From positions 38,996,596 through 39,060,595 of the forward strand of contig NC_085867.1 in assembly GCF_034702125.1 (NCBI RefSeq): 64,000 nt of DNA, given 5' to 3'. The notes beneath the pieces were generated by a model, which was given only the letters and a program-made list of their open reading frames with translations, made no database searches and was not told where the DNA came from. Source of the DNA: Engraulis encrasicolus. Its lineage: Eukaryota; Chordata; Actinopteri; Clupeiformes; Engraulidae. A program made the position numbers and the translations under genes. The stretch's first letter is position 1, and every line of letters begins with the position of its first letter. Below are positions 23,768 to 35,372 of the stretch, in pieces.

Positions 23768-26055
23768 TCTCCCTACAACCGGATTCTTCGTTCCTGTCAC
23801 ACTCTCCTGGGATGACCAGTCACACACTCTGCAGGCCTTTGTTGACTCTGGGGCTGCTGGCAATTTCATGGACCTTTCCCTAGCACAACATCTTGGGATT
23901 CCCACCTCTGCCATTGACTCCCCTCTGTCAGTAACTGCCTTAGATGGCCGGCCTTTGGGTGGTGGCCTAGTAGATAGAATCACCTCTACCATTCATGCAC
24001 GGATCGACAGTCACCAGGAGCAACTGTCATTCCACTTGATCCAGGCCAAAGAGTTTCCCATAGTCCTTGGATTCCCCTGGCTGACTCGCCACAACCCTCA
24101 TCTTGATTGGGCCTCCGGCAAGATCCTCCGGTGGGGCCCTAACTGCCAAGCCAGCTGTCTCGTCCCAAGTTCCTGTCCCGAGTTTCTCAAGCCTCCCGAG
24201 TTGTCCCAAGCCCCTCCCGAGTTGTCCCGAGTCCCTCCTGAGTATCATAACTTGGCAGAAGTATTCAGCAAAGGCAAAGCAGCAGCCCTACCACCTCACA
24301 GAGCCTATGACTGTGCCATTGAACTACTTCCCGGCACTTGCCCACCTAGGGGGCGCATCTTCTCACTTTCTGCTCCAGAACGCGTGGCCATGGAAGAATA
24401 TCTCAAGGAATCACTGTCCTCAGGCTTCATTCGACCCTCCTCTTCTCCTGCTGGCGCGGGCTTCTTCTTTGTGGGAAAGAAGGACGGAGGCCTGAGGCCT
24501 TGCATTGATTATCGAGGACTCAACAAGATCACTGTCCGAAACCGTTACCCCCTGCCACTTATGTCATCAGTTTTTGAACTCCTGCAAAATGCCACCATCT
24601 TCACCAAACTCGATCTTCGCAACGCCTACCATCTGGTCAGAATTCGCAAAGGAGATGAGTGGAAAACAGCATTTAACACCCCAACTGGCCACTATGAATA
24701 CCGGGTCATGCCCTTTGGACTCACTAACGCCCCTGCTGTCTTCCAGGCCTTGATCAATGATGTTCTTCGTGACATGCTGGACAGATTTGTTTTTGTTTAT
24801 TTAGATGATATTTTAATATTTTCCAAGAACCATTCCGAGCACGTCCAGCATGTCCAACAGGTACTCACTCGTCTCCTCAAAAACCACCTTTTTGTAAAAG
24901 CTGAAAAATGCGAGTTCCACGTTCCCAAAGTGGCATTCCTTGGCTATGTCATCTCGGAGGGGAGGATCCTCATGGACCCTAAGAAGGTGGAAGCAGTACG
25001 GGATTGGCCTGCCCCCATCACAATCAAGGAGACGCAGAGATTCTTGGGCTTTGCAAATTTCTACCGGAGGTTTATCCGCAACTTCAGCTCCATTGCGGCC
25101 CCCATCTCTGCACTCACACGAAAATGCAACTTCCCCTTCTCATGGACTACTGAGGCTAGCCAGGCCTTTCAGACTCTGAAGCAACACTTCTCCTCTGCTC
25201 CCATTCTCCAAAATCCAGATCCCACTCGACCCTTCATCGTGGAGGTGGATGCCTCTAATGTAGGGGTTGGCGCGGTCCTCTCCCAAAGATCCTCTGACGG
25301 TAAAATCCATCCTTGTGCCTTTTTCTCTCGCAAGCTCTCTCCGTCAGAGGAGAACTATGACATTGGAAATCGAGAGCTCCTGGCTGTTAAACTGGCACTG
25401 GAGGAGTGGAGGCAGTGGTTGGAGGGGGCTCAACATTCCTTCCTAGTGTGGACAGATCATAAGAATCTGCAGTATATCCAGCAGGCCAAGCGCCTAAATC
25501 CTCGACAGGCCAGGTGGGCTCTCTTCTTCAACAGATTTGACTTTAACATCTCCTACAGACCAGGCTCAAAAAATGTCAAACCTGATGCGCTCTCACGCCT
25601 ATTTCAGTCAGAAAGTCTAGAGAGCCCACCTGAAACAATCATCCCTAGTTCCCGAGTCATTGCACCAGTGCGCTGGGGCATAACATCTGTAGTTCAGCAG
25701 GCCCTGCGCAATGACCCTGCCCCTGATAATGTTCCTGCAGGTCTCTTGTTTGTTCCCAGGTCTGCACGTGGTCAAGTTCTCCAGTGGGGTCATTCTTGTC
25801 GACTGGCGGTCCATCCAGGGGCCTCTCGAACACTGGAGTTCCTTGAGCGGCGCTTCTGGTGGCCTACTATGAAGACGGACGTGCAGACATTCGTGGCCAG
25901 CTGTCACAACTGCGTCCAGGGGAAGGATCCACGCCAGAGACCCCAGGGCCTGCTCCACCCACTGCCCATACCCCGCAGGCCGTGGTCACACCTCTCCCTT
26001 GACTTCATTACTGGCCTCCCTGCCTCTGAAGGTAACACCACCATTCTAGTCATTA
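23713..26055 (+). CDS. Gypsy pol, first part: protease, reverse transcriptase, RNase H and N-terminal integrase
   Basis: Open in the -1 frame relative to gag. Aspartic protease motif DSGA near residue 35 counted from the ATG at 23742; reverse transcriptase with [17 protein letters not shown] and the catalytic YLDD at about residue 353; RNase H with EVDAS, NRELLAV and TDHKNL; the integrase zinc-binding region ([20 protein letters not shown]...CHNC); and the first catalytic Asp in LDFITGLP. The frame then runs into LINE sequence after ATTA at 26052-26055, so the protein is cut within the integrase core. Confidence 0.9.
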
Positions 26056-26424
26056 GTCAAGTCAAGTCAAGTCAAGTAGGTTTTTATTGTCAATTTCTTT
26101 ACATGCACTGGTCATACAAAGAATTTGAAATTACATTTCTTGCTTTCCCATACAGACATAGACTAATTAAGGTAAGGACATAGACAGTATAGACATAGAC
26201 AGTACTTATACATGGACTTAAGACAGTATGGACATAGACAGTGCTCATACAGACATTTAAAGTGCAAGACTGGACAACAGAAGACTTGTAAAGGACATAC
26301 ATTAAGAGGTATTTGTTGTGTTTTGTGCTTTTTCTAAAAAAAAGTCCTTTATAGCGTTCTGACATGGTAATAGTAGCATTTTGAAGAAAATAAATATAAA
26401 AAAGGTCTGTCAAGTACACCAGCA

Positions 26425-26935
<511 letters not shown>

Positions 26936-27035
26936 TTTTGAGTTAGTGCAGGTTGAAAGTTCAGTCACAAGTATAGTAGTGCAGGTGGAATGTTCAGTCG
27001 CAGATATGGTGGTGGGGGATGGGGGGGGGGGGTTG

Positions 27036-30002
27036 TCAGTGGCCTTGCTGGCTAGAGGCTGACAGTGGGGGGAGAGTGGGTTGAGTGTTCAGCATCTTGA
27101 TCGCTTGGTGCATTGTGCTGCTCGCCAGCCGGGTGGTACGGGAACGGAGGCGCCTGTACCTCTTTCCAGAGGGCAGGAGGCTGAACAGTTTGTGTGCAGG
27201 GTGGCTTGTGTCTTTGATGATCATCAGTGCTTTCCGGGTGAGGCGTGTGGTGTAAATGTCCTGCAGGGAGGGGAGTGGTACTCCAATGATCTTCTTCGCT
27301 GTGTTCACAACACGCTGGAGTGTCTTCCTGTTTTTCTCCGTGCAGCTTCCTCCCCACACTGTGATGCAGTTGGACACGACGCTCTCTATGGTTCCTCTGT
27401 AGAATGTTGTCATGATGGAGGGTGTAGCACTTGCCTTCTTTAGTTTGCGCAGGAAGTAGAGACGCTGATGGGCCTTCTTCGCCAGTGATGTAGTGTTGGT
27501 GGTCCAAGAGAGGTCGTCGCTGATGTGCACTCCAAGGAACTTGGTGCTGCTCACTCTCTCCACAGCATCGCCGTCGATGGTCAGTGGTGGCAGTTGTTTT
27601 TGGACCCTTTGGAAGTTGACAACAATCTCCTTGGTCTTGTTGACATTCAGCAGGAGGTTGTTGTCTTTGCACCATCTGGCCAGCAGGTCTACTTCTTCTC
27701 TGTAGTGAGTCTCATCGCCCTTGGTGATGAGGCCCACCAGTGTTGTATCATCCGCAAACTTCACTAGATGGTTAGTGCTGTGGGTCGTTGTGCAGTCGTG
27801 TGTCAGCAGCGTGAACAGCAGGGGGCTGAGAACACAACCTTGCGGAGCCCCCGTGCTCAGGGTCAGGGTGCTCGAGGTGTTGTTCCCTACCCGTACTGCT
27901 TGTGGTCTTTGCATCAGGAAGTCCAGCAGCCAGTTGCAGAGGGAGGTGCTGAAACCTAGTTTGTCCAGTTTTCTGATGAGTTGTTGTGGTATTATGGTAT
28001 TGAATGCTGAACTGAAGTCAATGAACAGCATTCTCACATATGAGTCTTTATTGTCCAAGTGGGTGAGGGCTGGATGGAGGGCAGAGCAAATTGCATCCTC
28101 CGTGGATCGCTTGGCTCGGTATGCGAACTGGTAGGGGTCTAGGGTGGGGGGTAGGGTGGCTTTGATGTGTGACAGGACTAGCCGTTCGAAGCACTTCATG
28201 ATTATGGGCGTCAGTGCTACAGGACGGTAGTCATTGAAGCATGATGGTGATGATTTCTTCGGCACAGGTATGATGGTAGCAGCTTTGAAAAGTGATGGGA
28301 TGACTGCTTGCTCCAGAGAGATGTTAAAGATGTCTGTGAAGACATCCTTCAGCTCTTCTGCACAATCCTTCAACACTCGGCCTGGTATGTTGTCTGGGCC
28401 AGCTGCTTTGCGTGGGTTGATGGTGGCCAGTGTCCTCTTAACACTGGCAGAGGACAGGTAAAGGGGTTGATCATGGGGGGGAGGGGGAGTTTTCTGTGGG
28501 TGAGTGTCATTTTGTGCTTCAAAGCGGGCAAAGAAACTGTTCAGGTCGTTTAGCAGAGAGGTGTTGTTGTCACAGCTTCGTGGTGCAGGCTTATAGTCCG
28601 TGATGGCCTGTATGCCCTGCCACAGGCTCTGTGCATCTCTGCTGTCTTTGAAGTGTGTTGTTATTTTGTCTGAGTATTCCTTTTTTGCTTTCCTGATGCC
28701 CTGGGACAGGTTAGCCCTTGCTGTCTTTAGGCCAGCTACGTCTCCTGCTCTGAAGGCTTTGTCTCTTGCCCTCAGCAGTCGGTGAACGTCTCCTGTGAAC
28801 CATGGCTTCTGGTTGGCCCTGGTAGTGATGTGTTTTATTTCTGTAACATCATCGATGCATTTTGTGATGTAGGAGGTCACGGTGTCTGTGTACTCCTCAA
28901 TGTCAATGTGATTGCTGTGGGTGGCAGTTGTTTTGAAAATGTCCCAGTCTGTGGTTTCAAAGCAGTCCTGAAGTCGTGAGATGGCTCCCTCAGGCCATTT
29001 TCTCACCTCCTTCTGAACTGGTTTGGTGAGTTTTGCCTTTTGTCTGTAAGCTGGCAGTAGCAGAATTGTCGTGTGGTCTGATGATCCAATGTGGGGGATG
29101 GGCTTTGCCTTGTATGCTCCCTTCTGATTTGTGTAAACGAGGTCCAGGGTGTTTTGTTCTCTTGTTGGGAAGTTGACATGTTGATGAAATTTTGGAAGTA
29201 CTGTTTTGAGATTTCCGTGGTTGAAATCTCCTAGTACCACTGTGAAGGCATCTGGGTGTGCATCTTGTTGTTCACTGATGCCCCGATGCAGCTCGTTCAG
29301 TGCCTCGCTTTTGACGCCATTGTTGTTGCTGGGTGGGAGGTAGACGGCGACTAATAGGATAGCGGATATTTCTCTGGGTAGATAGAAGGGTCGGCACTTG
29401 ATAATCATGAACTCCACTCGTGGAGAGCAGTGCCTCTGTACTACCGTAGCATTATTGCACCAAGCATCATGTGTGTAGACACATATTCCTCCTCCTCGTT
29501 TTTTCTCTGCAAGGGCTCTGTCCGCTCGGTGGCACGTTAGTTGTTCCAGATGTAAAGCCGAATCGGGTATGCCGTCGTTCAGCCATGATTCGGTGAACAC
29601 CGTAACGCAGCAGTTCCTCACGGTTTTGTTCGCTGATCTTAGTAGCCGTATGTCATCCATCTTATTGTCCAGAGATCTGACGTTTGCCAAGAGAATTGAT
29701 GGTATTGCTGGACGAGTTGGGTTGGCTGCAAGCCGTGTCTCGACGCCACCTCGTTTGCCCCTTTTCCTAATTCTTCGGCGTCGGCATAGCGAGGCAGACG
29801 GGTCCGATGTAGTCCTATGCCGCCGGAGAATTCCTAGTTCTTCCAGGGTCTTCATTGGTACATCCAATACATTGCTTAAGTTGTCCATTCTTATCTGCAA
29901 CAGCTGTTGCCGACTGTACGTGCGTTCCGACATATTTTCCGACGATAGACATTCCGAAAGACACATTTTAACACAAATAAACACTGAAAGTTGGGAAAGC
30001 AA
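27036..30002 (-). CDS. LINE ORF2-type protein: endonuclease and reverse transcriptase (988 codons, intact)
   Basis: Performs target-primed reverse transcription. Residues about 100-315 form an APE-type endonuclease: ANVRSLDNK (107-114), TESW with its Glu at about 138, LGDFNH (258-262) and SSDH (307-310). Residues about 530-800 form the reverse transcriptase: [22 protein letters not shown] (659-670), [13 protein letters not shown] and the catalytic FADD at 749-752. The frame has no internal stop. The first Met may be upstream of the real start; a second candidate is at residue 24 (MSERTY). No ORF1 is present, as in many L2-like copies. Domain content is certain; assignment to L2 rather than Rex1/CR1 is tentative. 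Confidence 0.92.
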   Translation of the reverse strand: MLSQLSVFICVKMCLSECLSSENMSERTYSRQQLLQIRMDNLSNVLDVPMKTLEELGILRRHRTTSDPSASLCRRRRIRKRGKRGGVETRLAANPTRPAIPSILLANVRSLDNKMDDIRLLRSANKTVRNCCVTVFTESWLNDGIPDSALHLEQLTCHRADRALAEKKRGGGICVYTHDAWCNNATVVQRHCSPRVEFMIIKCRPFYLPREISAILLVAVYLPPSNNNGVKSEALNELHRGISEQQDAHPDAFTVVLGDFNHGNLKTVLPKFHQHVNFPTREQNTLDLVYTNQKGAYKAKPIPHIGSSDHTTILLLPAYRQKAKLTKPVQKEVRKWPEGAISRLQDCFETTDWDIFKTTATHSNHIDIEEYTDTVTSYITKCIDDVTEIKHITTRANQKPWFTGDVHRLLRARDKAFRAGDVAGLKTARANLSQGIRKAKKEYSDKITTHFKDSRDAQSLWQGIQAITDYKPAPRSCDNNTSLLNDLNSFFARFEAQNDTHPQKTPPPPHDQPLYLSSASVKRTLATINPRKAAGPDNIPGRVLKDCAEELKDVFTDIFNISLEQAVIPSLFKAATIIPVPKKSSPSCFNDYRPVALTPIIMKCFERLVLSHIKATLPPTLDPYQFAYRAKRSTEDAICSALHPALTHLDNKDSYVRMLFIDFSSAFNTIIPQQLIRKLDKLGFSTSLCNWLLDFLMQRPQAVRVGNNTSSTLTLSTGAPQGCVLSPLLFTLLTHDCTTTHSTNHLVKFADDTTLVGLITKGDETHYREEVDLLARWCKDNNLLLNVNKTKEIVVNFQRVQKQLPPLTIDGDAVERVSSTKFLGVHISDDLSWTTNTTSLAKKAHQRLYFLRKLKKASATPSIMTTFYRGTIESVVSNCITVWGGSCTEKNRKTLQRVVNTAKKIIGVPLPSLQDIYTTRLTRKALMIIKDTSHPAHKLFSLLPSGKRYRRLRSRTTRLASSTMHQAIKMLNTQPTLPPLSASSQQGH

Positions 30003-30041
30003 GGGGCTGCTGCAACCTACGTGCGCCGCCGCCGGAAGCTG

Positions 30042-31044
30042 ATTATTGATAGATTCTCTAAAGCCTGTCGCTTCTTACCTTTGCCCAAATTGCCCTCTGC
30101 CTCTGAGACTGCCAGACTCATATGTGACCATGTGTTTCGAGTCTTTGGTCTTCCCCAGGATCTCGTCTCCGACCGTGGACCCCAGTTTACCTCCTGCTTC
30201 TGGCGTGCCTTCTGCAAGCTGATCGGGGCGACTGTGAGCCTCTCGTCTGGCTTCCATCCCCAGTCTAACGGGCAGACAGAGACTGAATCAAGACCTTGAA
30301 GCCACCCTGAGATGCTTGGTCTCGAACAATCCCACGTCCTGGTGCTCCCAGCTCCCTTGGGCTGAATATGCTCATAACACACTGAAATGCTCAGCTATAG
30401 GTATGTCACCCTTTGAGTGTCAGTTTGGTTACCAACCATCTTTGTTTCCTGAGCAGGAGGTGGATGCAGGGGTCCCGTCAGCCCAGCAGTTTGTTCGGCG
30501 GTGTCGGCGTACATGGGGTAGAGCCAGACGAGCCCTGCTGAAAGCCTCTCGGCAGTACCAGCAGCAGTCCAATCGTCGTCGGAGGTTGGTCACCTTCCGA
30601 CCTGGTCAGAGGGTCTGGCTCTCGGCTCGGGATCTTCCACTGAGGGTGGAGAACAGGAAGTTGGCGCCCCGGTTCGTTGGTCCCTTCAAAGTCCTCCGCA
30701 GGATCAACCCTGTGGCCTACACTCTGCAGCTCCCTCGCTCTATGAGGGTCCACCCGACCTTCCATGTCTCCCGTCTCCGCCCAGTGGTCACTTCCCCACT
30801 GGCTCCTACTCCTCGGCCGCCACCTCCTCCTCGACTCATCGATGGCCATGCCACCTACACGGTCAACCGGCTCCTGGATTCCCGCCGTGTTCGGGGTTCT
30901 CTTCAGTACCTCGTGGACTGGGAAGGGTATGGTCCTGAGGAGCGCTCCTGGGTACCGTCCAGGGATGTGCTTGACCGTTCCTTGGTTAGAGACTTCCATC
31001 GCTTGCATCCTGATCGCCCTGGGATCGTCAGGAGACGATCTTAG
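30042..31044 (+). pseudogene. Gypsy pol, second part: integrase core remainder and chromodomain, frameshifted
   Basis: Integrase resumes after the LINE with the second catalytic Asp (SDRGPQFTS) and the Glu region ([11 protein letters not shown]). At about 30278-30284 two bases appear to be missing compared with the expected reading, so the frame hits a stop within a few codons. The original frame continues open to the TAG at 31044. It holds the integrase C-terminal domain ([20 protein letters not shown]) and a chromodomain ([17 protein letters not shown]), typical of chromodomain-bearing Gypsy elements. Confidence 0.85.
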
Positions 31045-31056
31045 AGGGGGGGGTTC

Positions 31057-31729
31057 TGTCAGGTTCTGTGGACAATTGTGCCTGCTGTTCTTTAATCTTG
31101 CCACTAGATGTCGCCATTTATCTTTGTATTTTTTTGTTTTACCCTTTGCCATTGGCTACACCTGTCTTTTTGTTATTGGTTAATTGAATCATTGATGGTG
31201 AATTGATTGGGTTGCCTATTTAAAGCCTTTGTTTCCTTTTGACTCTGCTGAGATCTCCTGAAAGCCACATGTGAGTACTTGTCCCTGATTTTTTGCTACT
31301 GCTATTTTTGAGCTGCTGTTTTTTTGACTTTGGAACTTTGTTTATGACATACTTTTGCTTGAAGAGGATTTTCTGCTTTGGACTTTCTTTGTGGATTATG
31401 GACTTTGATCATTAATGTATTTTGGACACTTGGAAGATTGCTTTTTGTTGGAATTTGAAGATTTGGGATTTAACCCTTTAGTTGCCATGGAATGCTACAT
31501 ATGATTTTTGAACTTTGACTTTCCCAAGAACTGTTGCCCTTTTGATACCCTTTTTGAAAGACTGAACTCTTGGCTCTTTGTTTTTGTTTTGGATTTTTGC
31601 CTGCTTGGATTTTGTCAACTTGACTTTGAACTAAGTAAAACTAAGTTTGAACGAACTCTAATTCTCTGCATTTCTGTCCTTCGTCTCCATTTCCTTCTGA
31701 GGGTGGCCTTGGGTTTTAAGACCCTGACA
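31057..31729 (+). repeat. Gypsy 3' LTR
   Basis: 673 bp, identical to the 5' LTR except for one base seen by eye; followed by the target duplication GATGT. Confidence 0.95.
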
Positions 31730-32096
31730 GATGTCTTGTAATGTCTTACATTACTGCATTACAACAACAAGTAATGCATTACAATAATGAATTACTTTTG
31801 TAATGCATTACAGCCCAATACTGGTAACTAATAAGTAACAAACAGTCTATCTCGCACAATGAAGTAGGCATGTAACAGCTATCATAATAGCCTATTATGT
31901 GCTAGTGCTGTACACCATGAATTTACTTTCACTTTTGTAAAACACCTTTGTAACTGAAAACTTGTGAAGGCTAAACCGGGTCATATAGACAGACAGAACA
32001 GCAAACAGGTTTCAGACAAAGTGGCTGGTAGGATTGAAGTGCTAAAGGCCTGACATTTTTATTAAGGGTGCATTATGATCAGTAGGCCTATCCCAG

Positions 32097-32465
32097 TAGG
32101 AGGTCAGCTCTACGTTCCCACAGCCCATAGGACCCACAGCCCAATGGTCCCATCTTATTCCTGCTGCTCCATGTTCCATCATTTTTTAAAAAAAATATTC
32201 AAATAGAAGCCCTATGTTCCACAACTCCATGTTCCCACATCTACATCTACATCTACATCTAGAGAACGCACCTTTATCCCCGCCATGGAACCTACCTGTA
32301 GTGCCTAAATTTGAATAAATTCTTAGAAATTTGGGAACATAGAGAATCAGGAATATACTGTGGGGGACCAATGGTCTGTGGGACCAATGGGCCAAGAAAT
32401 TAATGTCAAAAGTCTTAGCGATGTGGGACCAATGGGCTGTGGGAACATAGACAGGCTCCCGCCTA
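32097..32465. mobile_element. Foldback element with CCCACAGCCCAT inverted arms
   Basis: The left arm (GTTCCCACAGCCCATAGGAC, then ACAGCCCAATGGTCCCA) and the right arm (TGGGACCAATGGGCTGTGGG) are inverted. Short CATCTA tandem units lie in the middle. No coding capacity; target duplication not resolved. Confidence 0.6.
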
Positions 32466-32799
32466 GTAGCTAGGCCTACACATTTTTTTTTAACAGCAGA
32501 CCGTGATGGAGTGACAGCATGTTGTGGATTTGCTCTGACTGTCCTACCAACGAACAAGATTCTTAAATTGATGTAGGCTGTTGGCTGAGATACCCGAGAG
32601 GACCAGTGCAGTGCACTGACTCACTTTCTTTGCAAATTGGTGTCACAAGTGGGATGGATTCTGTAAGGCCATTGGAAGTTCACCCATCTGTAAGCAGAGG
32701 AGATCCTGAAGAACCAGTGAGTTTAGTTATCTAGTATATCTATAATACAATAGGCCTATCGTTTTTACTTCTTTCTCTTTCTCTACTCTCTAGCGCATT

Positions 32800-33336
32800 T
32801 GTCACGGGGGTGACCTAGTTCAAGTGGAGAGCATGTTATTGTTTACACAGAGAAAAGAATATGAAGCGCTCTCTGGTCTTCGAGGCGCACACGCGCGCTA
32901 ACGAGCTGAATGCCAACAGGTGAGAAGCGGAAAATGGCAGAACCTGATTGGCACGTGAGGCAGGGAATGGCTTAAATTAATGTGCAGGTGCAGAGACGAG
33001 GAGAACGCCTTGGGAGAAGAGAACACCGCTCACGAGAGGAGGAGCGCGGGAGGAGAGGTGGCCGCAGCCGAGGGAACGCACACCTGAGGGGAGAAAGCCC
33101 ACAGCCGGTATCCGGACGGCACTGAGCAAGAAAGACGACGAAGCACGATCCGATGGATCCGGACCCAGGCAGCCTGACTCCGTGGAGGGTGCGCGCTGGC
33201 ATTTTGCCCGATGTTGGAAGCCGTGACCCGAGCCAGGTGGAACTGCCACGAAGGAAGAAGAATCGTCGCTCAGGTGCCGAGGCCTCCCAATTGAGAGTCC
33301 CCTCTCCAACCGTGCCCTGCCCTCGGATCTCTCTCC

Positions 33337-33391
<55 letters not shown>

Positions 33392-34378
33392 CCCCAAGAC
33401 TAACGGACACAGGAGCTCGACCACCACTGTTGCAGGACAAACCTTGTATGCAGCCCGAAAGCTACGAGTTTTAATTCACTGAGTGCCGTGCCCCTTTAAG
33501 ACTCACAGGTAGAAGTAGACTAAATTGATTCATGTCTTCTTGCGTATTTGGGTGTGCACAGTTTACTCCTCAGGGTAATATTGGTAATGGAGGTGTCGCT
33601 ATTTTTGCGCACCCCCACCTGCGACATATGGCGTAGTGCGGCAGGTTACCCTGAGTCTGAGAGCTGTGTGCACCCAAGTATGCCAGACAGAGTCACGGTA
33701 GTTCTAGACTGTGGATGGCTGTGTCATGGGAAGTGTTTGGTTTTGGAGAGCTGGGATTACCCCCCACCCTTGCACTGTGGAAGCAGGAGCCTCGCCGTGG
33801 ACAATTGGTTCTAGGGACTAGAACCATTTCGTGGGGGTGGGTGTCACGGGGGTGACCTAGTTCAAGTGGAGAGCATGTTATTGTTTACACAGAGAAAAGA
33901 ATATGAAGCGCTCTCTGGTCTTCGAGGCGCACACGCGCGCTAACGAGCTGAATGCCAACAGGTGAGAAGCGGAAAATGGCAGAACCTGATTGGCACGTGA
34001 GGCAGGGAATGGCTTAAATTAATGTGCAGGTGCAGAGACGAGGAGAACGCCTTGGGAGAAGAGAACACCGCTCACGAGAGGAGGAGCGCGGGAGGAGAGG
34101 TGGCCGCAGCCGAGGGAACGCACACCTGAGGGGAGAAAGCCCACAGCCGGTATCCGGACGGCACTGAGCAAGAAAGACGACGAAGCACGATCCGATGGAT
34201 CCGGACCCAGGCAGCCTGACTCCGTGGAGGGTGCGCGCTGGCATTTTGCCCGATGTTGGAAGCCGTGACCCGAGCCAGGTGGAACTGCCACGAAGGAAGA
34301 AGAATCGTCGCTCAGGTGCCGAGGCCTCCCAATTGAGAGTCCCCTCTCCAACCGCGCCCTGCCCTCGGATCTCTCTCC

Positions 34379-34419
<41 letters not shown>

Positions 34420-34654
34420 CCCCAAGACTAACGGACACAGGAGCTCGACCACCACTGTTGCAGGACAAACCTTGTATGCAGCCCGAAAGCTACGAGTTTT
34501 AATTCACTGAGTGCCGTGCCCCTTTAAGACTCACAGGTAGAAGTAGACTAAATTGATTCATGTCTTCTTGCGTATTTGGGTGTGCACAGTTTACTCCTCA
34601 GGGTAATATTGGTAATGGAGGTGTCGCTATTTTTGCGCACCCCCACCTGCGACA
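32800..34654. mobile_element. Non-autonomous LTR element (TRIM/LARD-like): 827- and 813-bp LTRs around a 215-bp core
   Basis: Two direct repeats (32800-33626 and 33842-34654), each starting TGTCACGGGGGTGACC and ending CCCCACCTGCGACA, so TG...CA ends. The target duplication is CATT (32796-32799 and 34655-34658). The core has no ORF and ends in a G-rich run (CGTGGGGGTGGG) directly before the second LTR, as expected of a polypurine tract. The LTRs differ mainly in the length of an internal (CT)n tract (14 bp) plus one visible substitution, so insertion is recent. All retroviral-type genes are missing, so it must depend on a partner element in trans. Confidence 0.85.
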
Positions 34655-34701
34655 CATTGAATTATAGTTCTCTTAGATAATGTGCTTATAATATCATATA
34701 A

Positions 34702-34705
<4 letters not shown>

Positions 34706-34747
<42 letters not shown>

Positions 34748-34748
34748 G
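34706..34748 (+). repeat. (TGAT)n microsatellite
   Basis: About ten tandem GATT/TGAT units between the LTR element and the tetra-SUMO gene. Confidence 0.9.
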
Positions 34749-34993
34749 TGATGCTAGAAATTAATAATGACACAACAAATGTTTTTTTTTTTCAATTAAA
34801 TGAAGTTTTATCAAAACATCAGATTTACAAAATTACTTTATTCTAACAAGAAACTCAATCGACAATACTGTTTTTGTGAGAAAACATTTTCTTTTTTTAT
34901 AACTTGACACCATTATTCCCCACCGTTGGAAAAAAAAATCACTTTGGTTTTACATTTGCCCACAAACCGTCATGCACAGTTGTGCGTTGGGCC

Positions 34994-34999
34994 TTTATT
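34994..34999 (-). terminator. Candidate polyadenylation signal of the tetra-SUMO gene
   Basis: AATAAA on the minus strand, 374 bp past the stop codon. A purine-rich tract (about 35165-35275) lies in the presumed 3' UTR. Confidence 0.4.
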
Positions 35000-35372
35000 G
35001 CTCAGTTAGGCTAAACTATGGTCAAATCTTGAGAAAATATTTCCAATGTATAAAAATAAAGACAAAGGAAGAAAAAAAATGAAGACACTGTAGGCCTATA
35101 ACCTATTAATGTGTGTGGAACCGTGAGAACCTCAGTCCGTATGGTTTTGGCATAGGAACATAAGAACAGAGGAGATAGAGAGAGAGAAGGAGAGAGGGGA
35201 GGAGAAGGAGAGATGGGATGAGAAGCAGAAAGGAGGAAGGGAGCAGGCAAGGGAGGAGAGAAGAAGGAGAGATGGGCCACATTGCTGGGAAGAGGTGGGA
35301 GAAGGATGATTCTTGACTTTTACTTAAGACCTCGTGTTTGCTGCTGAAATAGGCCAACATCAATCCTCCAAC

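Noticed and set aside
27081..28134. Plus-strand frames across the LINE
   Set aside because: Shadows of the minus-strand reverse transcriptase ORF.
32800..34654. Segmental duplication or assembly artefact
   Set aside because: The repeats have TG...CA ends, a CATT target duplication outside and a purine run before the second copy, which fits an LTR element better than a plain tandem duplication.
34706..34748. CRISPR-like array
   Set aside because: Simple tetranucleotide repeat without spacers in a vertebrate genome.
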